This document shows, piece after piece, positions 26,101 to 37,471 of a stretch of 64,000 bases of DNA. The stretch comes from Tetrahymena thermophila SB210. Lineage: Eukaryota > Ciliophora > Oligohymenophorea > Hymenostomatida > Tetrahymenidae. The DNA lies in assembly GCF_000189635.1 (NCBI RefSeq), contig NW_002476570.1:62001-126000 (forward strand). The letters run 5' to 3'. The notes under the pieces were generated by a model. It was not told where the DNA came from and searched no databases. It saw only the letters and a program-made list of their open reading frames with translations. Every line of letters begins with the position of its first letter. Position 1 is the first letter of the stretch. The translations under genes and the position numbers were made by a program.

Positions 26101-26802
26101 AACTCAAAGCTTAGAATTAGCAGAAATCTTAAACAGATTTATCTCTCTAAACACTAAGACAACAGGAGATTAACTTGAAAGTCTTAAGAATAAGTTTGAA
26201 CAAATAAGTATTTTATTAATATAAAGAACAATTTTTTAATTTTAATATGTTTAATGTCTAAAGGCAATAGTATTTAAGAAGGAGTAAAGAAGTTGCACGA
26301 GATTTTCTAACACAACCCGGAAAATGAAATCTTCCCTATTACTTTCTTCAAAAACTTTTACAGATTCTCCACTGTCCATTTAAAATTCCTTGAAACTTTA
26401 TTCAAAAATTAAGAGCAAATTTAATAAAGAATCTAAAAGCCAATGAAGAAAAACTAAGATCTTAAAAAGGCTTGCCAAGAATTTTAGAAAAAAATAAAGT
26501 CAGAATGTGAAAAAATAGCTTCTATCTTAATTTCAGGTTTAACAGAAATATCGAAAAAAGTTGAACCTTTGCTTGCTGAAGCTAAAGATAGTGTTTCCTA
26601 ATTTGTAAGAGATGTAATTAACAAAAAACAAATTGATAACGGTAACATTTCAATATTTGATTTGGCTAGTAGCTTCCCTGCTCTTAAAAAAGAAGATGTT
26701 TTATTAAAGCTCTCTGACGAAATAGCTTTGAATTACAAATTCTTATATAGCGTTATAGTAGATTTGATTAAAGAGTCTCAAAAATTATTTAAATAAAAAT
26801 GA
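23200..26802 (+). CDS. NAA25: NatB N-terminal acetyltransferase auxiliary subunit NAA25
   Basis: Seen: five exons (23200-23494, 23700-25000, 25069-25395, 25487-26207, 26264-26802) join in frame to 1060 aa; introns are 205, 68, 91 and 56 nt. The protein is almost wholly helical with TPR-like helices at the N-terminus (WLRLLQGVCYAKLSYYGEA), then NLAKQLVRFHYRLYEKQKNY, and the block IKALDIKSVQYETLGFLYLS, which resembles the region of NAA25/Mdm20 that ends in a DTLGYL-like motif. Known of the family: NAA25 binds the catalytic NAA20 and ribosomes to acetylate proteins starting Met-Asp, Met-Glu, Met-Asn or Met-Gln. Human NAA25 is about 970 aa, so length fits. There is no catalytic GNAT motif here, as expected. 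The start has ATG at the first possible position of the coding frame. Confidence 0.8.
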
Positions 26803-27663
26803 AATATAATTTACTTTATTTGAAAAGTTGTTCATTACATTTTATTTACCTTTCTTTCTTTATTTTTTCAATTTTATAAAATATTTGTATTTTTTCATTT
26901 ACTTTAAAAGTTTATTAAATTTTCTTTTATTGCAATTTGTTTGTTTAAACTCTTTTATTTCAATTTAGTTTTGGGGTAAATTTGAATTTCAAAATTTTTT
27001 TTTTCTAAGAAATCGGGCCTTAATTTCTGGACTTTAATTATTGAATATCTACAGTATTTTTTTACCTTTCTTATTTCTTTCAAAAATATTTAGAAGTTTT
27101 GCACTCATTAAATTATTTTATAATTTTCATTCTCACATTATTTAAACTCTATTATTATAGTTTATATTCTAGGAAAATTATCAAAAAATTAATTTTGTTT
27201 GTATAAATATTATTAATAAGAGCAAAAATAAACTAATCAAATTTCTAGTATTTATAATAGTATGAATAATTTATTTATTATTCTTTATTTTTTCATTTTA
27301 AAATTATTTTAAAATAATGCCATCTTTAATTATTTTTTAATCTTTATTTCTCTCAAATATAAATAATTTAAACTCTATTAATTATTTTAGTTTATATGTT
27401 AGGAAAAAAATAAATGTAAAAATAAATTGTTTATTTTTATATTTGTTATTTATAAGAGCAAAAATATTTTAATTTTTGGTATTTATAGTAGCTACCATTA
27501 AATTTATAAGAATAGAGAATATTAAGTAAAATATTATGAATTTTTCATTTTAATGAATATTCACAGTTAGTTTCAAAATTTTTTCTATACTTTTAAATAA
27601 AAATTATAAAATTAAATAAATTCTAATACAAATTTGGTTAAAAATCTTAGCAAGCAATTAAAT
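26803..27663. other. Intergenic between convergent genes
   Basis: About 860 bp lying between the 3' ends of NAA25 and the channel gene. It contains a diverged direct repeat (27141-27262 and 27362-27493) and T-rich tracts likely including both poly(A) regions. No gene seen. Confidence 0.6.
27141..27493. repeat. Diverged tandem duplication, two units about 220 bp apart
   Basis: Seen: both units contain TTTAAACTCTATTA, a block ending TTTAGTTTATAT or ATAGTTTATAT followed by TTAGGAAAA or CTAGGAAAA, then ATAAGAGCAAAAATA and a GGTATTTATAGTA-type end, in the same order. Identity is partial with indels, so this is an old duplication. No coding frame or known element. Confidence 0.6.
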
Positions 27664-30600
27664 TCAAAGTTTAATTTATTTCAATTTATGGTGTTTATCT
27701 ATCTCATGGATAATATTTTCAAGATTGTAATGAGGGAAGTAATAATAGTAACTTTTAGCCCTGTCCAAATACATTAAATTGTAAAAATCAAATGGATTAA
27801 TGTAATTAGATTTTTATGTATATTAATTCAACATTTACAAATTCAATACTTATCCAATTTAACTTGTTTCTATATTATTATTAAAATTTATTTATTTATG
27901 GTAAGATATAAGTTAAAAAAATAATCATTTAAAATTATTAAATTATAAAATAAATAAATAAATAATTTTTAGTATTATTTTAATTTAAATAGCTTACTTG
28001 TTGAACCTTTAGAATACAACCTAGCAATTTTCATCATATTTTCTGAGAGGGATGTTTAGTATGGCAATATTCCTTTTCTCTTATTTTGAATAGCATTATT
28101 GTTATGAGTATCTACATTATAAATAGATTCTAAAAGAGAAACAGGGGTTGATTCAGTATCATCATCTTTCATTTTTTCTTGGAGTATTTCGAATTTAGTT
28201 TTCTTTAAATTCTTTTCTTCAGATTAATTTTGGGCTGCTTCTATAATGAAAATATTTCCTTACTCAAATGCTGTTTATGTAGGTATGCTTTGTGGATAGG
28301 CATTGAGAGGTGCTAATTAAGGATCAAAAAATAGCTCTGTAGTATTACTTTCTGTACTTGAAGATGTTTCGAAATTATCTTTGACAAACGAAGCTATAGA
28401 TGACTTTCTTCTATCACCAGCAATGTTACCATGCAAGCTGTTCCTTAAACTCTTTTTGCCATTTTGTTAAATATTATTATTGATATTAGAGGGAGATTAT
28501 TAATCTAAATCACTGCAACTAACTGAAATCTTTGGTGAATGATTTTGTTTTAATTTATTATTGATTAATGAGCTATTCTATTTTTGCATAGAATTTCTAT
28601 TTATACTAGCATTCATGTTTGTAGTTGAACCAGGCTACTTGGAGCTATTCTGCTTATAAGAGCTTCTTTATCTATTTAGTTGCTAATCTCCTCCTCCTAT
28701 TTCTTTAGTTTATTATTTTTTCTGTTAAAAGTTTTAAAAAATGCTGCTAATAGTTTATTCATTGTTAATGTTAAGAAACTCTTCTATTTCATCATTTTTA
28801 ATATCACTATTTACGTGAGTCAAAGGAGTGTTTGCTGAAAGAGAACTTTATACTGAGTTAAGTTAGTTATTTTAACTCCCGCTATTATTTTTCTGACTCA
28901 TTCTTTTGCTAACAACATGAGAGTTTTAATGATTAGAAGGCATAGAATTTAGATTAGATAAACAACTTTTAACTCCTTCTAATTGTTTAGTGATAGAAGG
29001 CTATTACTAATATTAAGATAAATTGTTCATGCTACCACTTCTTTGTCTTTTAATTTTTTTCCTTTCTTCTAACCCACTACCACTAGACTAATTATTTTCA
29101 TTTGAAAGATTTTTTTGGCTATCAGCACTTTATTTTTTTTTTTATTTTTATTAAAAATTTTAAAGATCCAAATCATTCTCACTAAAATTCTAGGAGTTTT
29201 TACTGGTATTTGAAACAGTTTTAGTGTTTGAATTGCTTTACTCATCCATTTCAATGCTAGATTCTGATGATTGTTAATAATCAATTTGATCATCAGAATC
29301 TTAAATAGGTAATATTTATTCAGAACTATTAGTTTGTCGAAGAACGTTATGTGAAAAAACTTAAGACTAATTTTTCTAGAACCTTTTCATGTGGATATCT
29401 TCCTACAGAAAATTAATCTACTCATCAAATTTTTCTATAAACTCAGCAACATGTTTCTAGATATCAGCATTTAATTTTAAAGAATGTTTCTTTTCATCTC
29501 TAAATCTTTTGAATTTTTTCCTATTTAGAATTTTATAGTGAGAAGATAGTGTTTTCAGTATTGCTTTTCTATGGATATAGTAGTGTGTTTTAACGCATTA
29601 ATCTGATAAATGACTATCTGAACCGCACTAGTAGCAACTCAAATCTAACACACTTAAGTCTCCATTATTTAAAAATTTATCTTTCATTTAACAAAAAATT
29701 TGGAGGTCTTTCTCTTCTCCTAAAGAATGTAAAATTGTATTAAAAGAAATATAAATATAAAAGATAAGTAAAATAACAACTTGAAGTCTTAAGCAAATTT
29801 AGGAACTAATCTCGATCGATGCTTATTATTGAAGAAATTTCTTTGCTAATTGCACTACATTTTCTCGGAAAAGCAGTTAGAAAAGATATAGACCCAAATA
29901 CTTCATTTTTAACAATTTCCTTGACAACTGAATACTTACTTCCACTCTTTCTTGTATCATAGTAGAGATCAACTCGGCCTTTATCTATAAGATATATAGA
30001 AAAGTTACTAGTTTCCCCATCTTCAAATATTATTTATCCAGGCTGAAAAATTTTTTCTTCCATTATATTCATTAGTCCCAATTTTACTTCTTCACTAAAA
30101 TTTGAAAAAAATTTAAACATTTTAAGGTGTTCTGTATTAACTTGCACAAGAAGCTCCTTTCTTAATTTATCTGATAGCTTTGAGAGTGCTTCTGATGTAC
30201 CTTCATTCTTAACAATGTTAAACTCTTCTGTGTGATAACTTTTTAAATAGCTTAAAATTTAAACTTTCAAAGATGTTTTAATTTTCTACTTTCCTAAATA
30301 AGAAATTAAGCAATTAAATTCTTAAGCTTGTTTATATTTTTTTTTCTAGGACTCCTTTAAGTCATTTATACCTATTTTTTCAGAAAATAAATTAATTAAT
30401 TAACTAATAAGAACTCTGTTTTATTTATTAATTAACGTACTTTATTAAATGATAAAGCTAAAAAATGTTATTCCTAAAAAAAAGGTAGCTATTTCAAATA
30501 TTTTTTCAAAATTATTAGTATTATCACTATTATGGGTTATTCCTATAAAAAGAAAAGCAACTCGACTCATGCTTTCTACATATAAATCTATCTAAGACGA

Positions 30601-32422
30601 GCTCTTAAAATCAGGTAGGTAAACCCATGTTTAAATTGTATCATCAATATAGTGGGTAATCTTTGATTAAATCTAATAATTTTAAAATACATTTTTAAAT
30701 GAAATCTCAATATCCGAAAACAATTAAATTAAGTGAATTACATAGTAAAAAGAAGAGACAATATGGGAAAACAAAAAGAAAGATCTGATCAAACCAAGCA
30801 TGCTTAAAGTGAAATGATTTTATGTATTTATTTAAAAGTGACTATTTACATCTTACATTAATTTGAAATAGGATTTCAATTTTATAAAAGTTCCTAATCT
30901 AAAATAAATTCTTAAATAGCTGAAATTATCGTAAGTTGTGAGAATCATAACCACAAAAACTAAAAAAATAAAATCTGAAAGAAAATTATTTTTTAAATAG
31001 TTTAAGGAGATTTAACTCCTTTATAAAATAATTTCTCCTTTTGATACAAAAGATTTATTAAAGTTAAGGACACATTCTAGCAGGGAAGATAATGTGATAA
31101 TTTACAGTAGTAAAGACTACTAATACTAATCGCACTGATTGCAATCTATTTATTAGAATACAACAATAATCCAATTATATACTAAGAAAAAGGAATAAAG
31201 TAGATATAAATAGCACTCAAAAAGAAATACAACTGTGGAGTCTATAGAAATTACTGGTATCATTGAATCAGATTTAGGAAATATAGCTTTTTCTAACTGT
31301 TTTGCATAATCTGAAACATAAAAGATTGATTGTATAATTGAATTTTTTTTAATTTTGTTTTTTTATTTTAAAACTTTTACATTTTACAAATTCATCATTT
31401 AAGTTGCTGTTGGAATTATCTTGTATTCATTACTCGCCCAGTCATTAATTAATCTATACTATTCCAATGTTATTTGCTACTTTGGTTTATTTTTTTTGTA
31501 TAACTCTCTCATTTTGTGCCAGTTTGTTACAGCCCTTTTTTCTTCTTATTTCTTTTTTGGGTTTCCTAAACAAATAATTTCTTTTTTAAATTAGGATGCT
31601 TCATGCTTGTTATTATTATTATTATTAACATGACTATTAAACAACTATTGTGGCTAAGAAGAAATAGTATCATTGTTACTCATAGACTACTGAATATTTT
31701 TAACTTAGATTTACACTTGGTTGTCCTTTGGATTATTTTAATTTTCAGAATCAATTTATTATTATTATTTTTAAGAAACCAACTATCCTTGAATTCCATT
31801 TTTATTTACTATTTTAAATATAAGTAAGTATTAAAAATACATCTTAAAGTAAAATTAAAATTCTACTTTGCTCGTTATCTTTTTATTATAGATCTCTATT
31901 CACATATTAACCTATAACATTATTAAAATTTAGTTCCTATGTACTATTGTTAAAACTTTTGGCTTAATAATAAGTTGTTGGACTTGAGTTCTTTTAATTA
32001 GGATATAATTCAGCTTCATCTATAAATATAAATAATTAAATAAATAAAATAAAATAATGTCAATCTTTTTGTATTTATAAATTAAAACTAGTACTTATCT
32101 TTGAGCTATTAAAGGAAATTTAAACATCATCAGATTATCCATTTTCTTAATATCTTTAAACCTACTGATTATATTTTTTAAATTTAATTTACTGAAAATC
32201 AGATTTTATTACTTTATTGTATGCTCCTACTACAATCGAAGCATCGTTAGGAGAAATACTATCATTCTCAAGAAAATAGCCTTATTCTGGAAAGGCTACT
32301 AGCGACATAGAGTTTCTATTATTTATCAATTCCAATTCTTTTTTAATTTTATAATTAGAACTCTATATGTCCTTTTATATTGTATAAAAGCGGATTTCTT
32401 GCTCCTATCTTTATAAATCCAT
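27664..32422 (-). CDS. Six-TM cation channel with cyclic-nucleotide-binding domain, non-canonical pore
   Basis: Seen: six exons (32095-32422, 31867-32019, 30441-31808, 29781-30371, 27998-29719, 27664-27869) join to 1455 aa; introns 75, 58, 69, 61 and 128 nt. Residues 1-300 are Gln/Asn-rich. Membrane segments S1-S6 fall between about 370 and 615; S4 has few positive charges (YLRIYFRLGTFIKLKSYFKL). The pore loop reads FLFIGITHNSDNTNN near 579-593, with no GYG or GFG. A cyclic-nucleotide-binding domain follows (EKIFQPGQIIFEDGE, FGSISFLTAFPRKCSAISKE) around 680-800. Next is a Cys/His cluster SCYQCGSDSHLSDQC and a long Ser/Asn-rich tail. Known: HCN/CNG/EAG-like channels are greatly expanded in ciliates. 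One intron starts GTTG. Ion selectivity cannot be predicted, and it may be regulatory or form heteromers. Confidence 0.85.
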
Positions 32423-33207
32423 TACTTACAAACTTATATGAACTATTTAATTCAATAATAATTTTTTTTTCTTCTACTTTCTTTTTCTTGATTAAATTAT
32501 AAACTGTTTATATAATTTGATTAAATGAATATTGGTTGGTAAAAGTTTTAATAATTATATTTTTATAACACATACTAAATAATTACAATTCATATTGATT
32601 AAGTAATAAATTACAATTAAATTTACATTATAGTTTTTAGAAACTAAACATCCAAAAAAATATTAAAAAAAATAATCTTTTCCTACTGTTTACTAATTTT
32701 TTAATTATGTATCTCAAAAATAAAGTAAAGCTACTAATGTAAATTTGTTAGAATAAAAAATATTTAAAAATACATTTTATTGATGAAAAATTTATTTCCC
32801 AAAACATAAAAGATAAAAAATAAATTCCTTTTTTTTAGGTTTAAGAATTTAAAAAGATCATAAAACTTTAAAAAGCATGTATTTTTGTATCTTAAATACT
32901 CTGCTTATTTTATTTTATTAATTTACATTAGTTTTTTTAATCTCAATAAAATAAATAAATACATTCATTCATTTTTGGTATTTATTTTTTATATTTTGAT
33001 TTAAAATTTTACTAAAAATAATTTTTAAAAAAAATTTAAAAGATTATCAAATAATTAAAATTATTTTTAATTTAATTTACTCAAATTATCTAAACAAAAA
33101 ATTTGGTTTTAAATAGTCTATTTATTATCAGTTAAAGGATTTACTTTTAAAACTTAATTTTCTTAAACAAACAATATACAAGAGAGAAAAAAAATTTGTG
33201 GTTTATA
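32423..33207. other. Intergenic between divergent channel and pseudokinase genes
   Basis: AT-rich 785 bp that must serve as a shared upstream region for two divergent genes. No element recognised. Confidence 0.5.
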
Positions 33208-34527
33208 ATGAATAAGCAATTAAATAAAGGTTTAGACTCAAAAAATGATGATAATACAAAGAGAAAAAAATCTCCTTCACCTAATAAGCCTAGAAATAGC
33301 TTGATTAATTAGGAGAGTAATGTTCAATAGTTAAATCCATGGGAAATCGATCATTTAATTTACATGAATCGACTTCTACCTCAATATTAAAAGATAGTAA
33401 ATAGAGGATAAACTATGGAAAAAGGCAATTATAAAATATTTTTTTCGTATAATATTTAAGCTACGATTTCAAATATTTATTATTGCTAGGAGTTTAATAA
33501 AGAACATTCTAAAAAAGAAAAAGAATAAAATTATTTCACAAGTAGTTAAATTCATAGCAATTCTCCAAGATTGAACTAGGGTTTGCAAACTGCTCATAAT
33601 TGGAGATAAGTCTAGGAATATCTAAAATTTATACCAAAAGTAATGAGAATAACTCCAAAATTATTTTAAAATTAGCCTATTGAAGGGTTATTTAGGTCTG
33701 AATATTTAAAAAATGTGTTCAATAATGAATGCTGTAGATATTAGCATCTTAGAATGTTTGTTAGATACTTTGATTTCTTTGAAGATGATAAAAATATATA
33801 CACTGTGACTGAATAATACGAAGGCAACTTAAAATCTTTTCTAATGAAAAATTATACACAAAATGATTTAATACCAGAAGAAGTCATATTAGATATGATA
33901 TTTTAAATTTATTTACCCATTAACTACCTGTTTGATAACAAACTAAAAATTATTTAATCTCTTAAACTTACAACTATACTTATTGATTCTAAAAAGAAGC
34001 TCAAAATACCTATTTTCTCTTATTCTACTTTCAATTTGAATCCTAAAAGCATGCCAATTTAATCAATGAAATACTTAGCTCCCGAAATTATTTCTTCAAA
34101 CTACAAAATAGAACCTTCCTAATATTAGAGTTCTTGGACATTAGGCGTCCTTTTACTCGATATTCTTCTTAAAGGATATGAAAATGGTCCATTCGATCTC
34201 TAGAATTTTGAATAAAATTATACCTCTAAAGTATAAAAAGATATAATAACAAATAAAATTTTAACATTCAACATTGAAAAATACATGGCATAGAATTCCT
34301 CTATTTTTTCAAACTATTCTCCTCAATTTATAGAATTTATTAAACTTTTATTATCTCCTTAAGTTACAGGAAGAATTAAACTAAACTAAATAAAAAATCA
34401 TTAATTTTTTTAAAATAATTTTTCTTACAACAAATTTTATAATACTCGAAAAGTAAATGTATCTCTCTCGAACTAAAAAGATGAAAAAAGAATTCCATTT
34501 TCTTTAAAAGAAATAAATTTTGATTGA
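33208..34527 (+). CDS. Probable protein pseudokinase
   Basis: Seen: single exon, 439 aa, ATG 33208 to TGA 34525-34527. The N-terminal 60 residues are Lys/Ser/Asn-rich. The later part has kinase C-lobe landmarks: a helix pair EEVILDMIFQIYLPINYLFD like helix E, an activation-segment end MKYLAPEII (APE), then a block QSSWTLGVLLLDILLKG matching the W-S-x-G subdomain IX region, and a final RIKL arginine. The HRD loop is replaced by QSLKL, the DFG site by PIFSYS, and no Gly-rich loop or VAIK lysine is visible. So phosphotransfer is unlikely and the protein may act as scaffold or regulator; this is inferred. Similar degenerate kinases are common in ciliates. A remote non-kinase origin cannot be excluded, but APE plus the SxG block argue for kinase descent. 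Confidence 0.7.
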
Positions 34528-35749
34528 ATATTTAAAAAGAAATAAACAACTTAAAAATATTTAAAATTTTAAGTAAATAATTAAGTTAGTTAGATAGTTA
34601 GGTAGTTAGTTGTAAGTTTGTAATCAATAATCAAATTTAGTATTTATTTATAATTTATTAACATAAAAAAGGCTTTATTTCTTATTTTTTTTAATAATCT
34701 AAGAGTTAAAAATTATTAATGTTAATTTTGATTCTTTTTAAATCTCTGTTTTGAGGTTTTCTTAAAGTATTTTATTTAATTTGTTAAATATCTATATTAT
34801 TATATTTATAGTATATTACATACATCAGTACACTCTGAAAAAATTTTAAATGATAAGTAATCTAAATTATTTTAAAGGGGAGTGAAAATTTTGCAAATTT
34901 TTTATTTTGAATTGATCTATTTTTTTTTTTAAAGGTATTTCACATATTGAAAAAAATTATTTTTATTTTGATAATTAAGAATAAAATGAATCAATTAATT
35001 AATTAAGTAATGCATCAGATAAAAAATGTCATAAATTCATTTTTATTTATATTTCTTTTTTTATTAGAAAACTATTTTCATACAGGCTTACAAACAAAGA
35101 TATTTTTCATATAAAGAATACAAACATATAAAACAACAAGCAAGTAAAGCTTTTATTTCTAAAATTTATATGTAGAAAGATCAATAAATTTTATTTTCTT
35201 CAATAAATTGCGTTTGCTGACTACTATTGCTTCCACATTTGCATAAAAGTTTCTAATGAATAAACTCAATGTAAGATCAAATGTAGAAAGAAGTGAGTAT
35301 GTTTGTATGTATGTATCCTATATGTATGAAATCTAGTTAATCAATAGTATGAATAAGGAGGTACAAGTGAAAGATATGAGAATATGCAAAGTTTCAACTT
35401 CATTATTTAACCTTTAAGGATTTATTTATTTTATATAAATTTTATTTTAATATAATATATAAGAAAAAATAAGTAGTATTGTATTGTATAAAAAATATTC
35501 TTCTAATAATTGTAAAATTTATATGTCATTATTAGTGGTAGTAAAGCTAGTTATTTAGTTATTTAGACAGATAGATAGATAGATTATTAGCTATTTATTG
35601 CTTTTTGAGTCCTTTAGTTGAATAATATCTACATATTCTTTTGTTTTGTTTGAAAATGGTTATTATTAATTAATTTTTTGTTGTTATTTTTTTATTAATA
35701 TCTATTTTAGTTTAATTTATAAATTCATTAAAAAACTATTTAAAAAAAA
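34528..35749. other. Intergenic, convergent gene ends
   Basis: About 1.2 kb between the 3' ends of the pseudokinase and aminotransferase genes. It includes short GTTA/TAGG repeats at 34580-34615, TATG repeats at 35300-35330 and a GATA tract at 35565-35583. A less AT-rich patch at 35220-35400 gives no clear frame. Confidence 0.55.
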
Positions 35750-37471
35750 TCAGAGTCTTGATAAAGTATTAACAATTCGCACCTCATTCTTTTCTTGGAA
35801 ATCGAGCATGAAATCTCTAAGCTTTTTAACGCCCTCGAGTTGAGTACCATTATAAATGCTAGCTCTTACACCCTCTTTAATAAGTTAATAAAAATAAAAT
35901 TAGTAAATTCAAAAATATATCAAGAAAATTAATTAATACTTGTAGCAGGATGTCCCTTCAATTCAATTAAACCAATCTTTGCAGCTTCTTCAATGAATAA
36001 ATTATCTATTTTTTCATCTATAAATAAAATTAACAATTTGTTTTTCATAAAATTAAAAAAAAATAGTACCATTTGCACAGTAAAAAGTAATATTCAATCT
36101 TGAACGTTGGTCTCTCTTGGTACAAAGTGGCTTGAAGAAACCTCTTGAACCATCAATAACATCCTATTATAAATTAATTAGTATTCAATATTAATTTAAT
36201 AATTTTTATTTTACCCAAATCAATTTAGCCTTTTAATTTGCAAGGTTTTCCCAATAATCAAGTTTGCCTGGAGCTTAGTTGAGATATTCAACGTAGGTGT
36301 TTGTAGCGTAAATGCTGTATATACCCATGTTGTAATCAAAATTTTCATCAACCATGTTTCTCCAGTCCATATAAGAAGGAGTCATCTTTTGAGGTTTTCC
36401 AATTAAATCATTTCTAACGAAAGCGACAGTGTTTCCTGCAATACCAAGATTCTTTTAAGCAGCAGCATAAATAACAGCATATTTATTTGTTTCTAACTTT
36501 TTAGTACCGAGAGAACTGGTCATATCAGCAACAATATTTTACCCTTAAGCTTAATATATTAAATAAAAATATAAGAGGCTATTCAAATTAGCATCATGAA
36601 AGAGTTGATATAAATATTATTTTAATTTTTTTTTACCATAAGGAACTTGCTTGAATTCTAAACCTGAAAGAGTTTCATTGTCTGTGAAGTGGAAATAGCT
36701 GCCTTTTGTATCTATTTACCAGTCTTTTTCATCAGGAATATAATTCATTTCTGTAGGTATTTTAATTAAAAGAAGAGTTTATTTAATGATTGAATAATTA
36801 TCAAAAAAACACAATCTATAATCAATAAACTAACAAATTTTTTTGATGTTAATTATTAATTCCTCTTTTAGTATTTATCAAGAAGAGGGAAAAGGTTATT
36901 AACTAAATCAAAAAAATAATTGAGTTCCTTTCATTAAAATTACATTTTATTTTAATTAAAGCAATATGCAATATTTACATGGTACTATTTCGTGGACAAG
37001 CTTTATGTTTCCAAATTTAAGAGATTCTTTGTGAGTACGAGCACCCCAAAAACCTGTAACAAGATAGTTTGCAGAACCTCCCTCTGGAATCATGTTCAAA
37101 GGAATTCCAGAATTTAGTAAATGGGCACCTCCTTCCATAAGCATGACTGAGTAATTGTCAGGTAACTCGAAAAGAGTGCGGAGATTATCTTTGCATTTTT
37201 TTACAAGGATTTTGCTTTCATAAGAATTTCCTGGAATTTCAAGAGAGCCATAACCTAAATCTAATAAAAAATTATGTTTAAGTAAGGTAGTTTTTATATG
37301 ATTGGATTGGCATAATTTTTTTTTTGGATAATAGAATAAAAATCTATGAAAATTTAATTTACCTTCAAAGTTCCAAAGGCTATTATGGCATGATCTTTGA
37401 ACACCTAATGGGAGAGAGCATGGGCCGGGAGAAAAAGTATAAACGTCTCTAACTTCAGTTGCAATTTCCAT
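35750..37471 (-). CDS. PSAT1: Phosphoserine aminotransferase
   Basis: Seen: seven exons (37363-37471, 36979-37260, 36637-36750, 36215-36543, 36070-36163, 35940-36017, 35750-35874) join to 376 aa, close to the usual 360-370. Motifs in order: FSPGPCSLP near residue 14, LMEGGAHLLNSGIPLN (usual QGGAS-type binding loop, here EGGAH), YLVTGFWGARTH, GSYFHFTDNETLSGLEF, then VIYAAAQKNLGIAG with the PLP-binding Lys near 199, and a C-terminal LKGHPATKGVRASIYNG ending in VKKLRDFM. Reaction: 3-phosphohydroxypyruvate plus glutamate to phosphoserine plus 2-oxoglutarate, the second step of serine synthesis, with a related role in vitamin B6 synthesis in bacteria. The enzyme looks active; the Gln/Ser in the QGGAS loop are replaced, which is worth noting. 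Confidence 0.92.
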
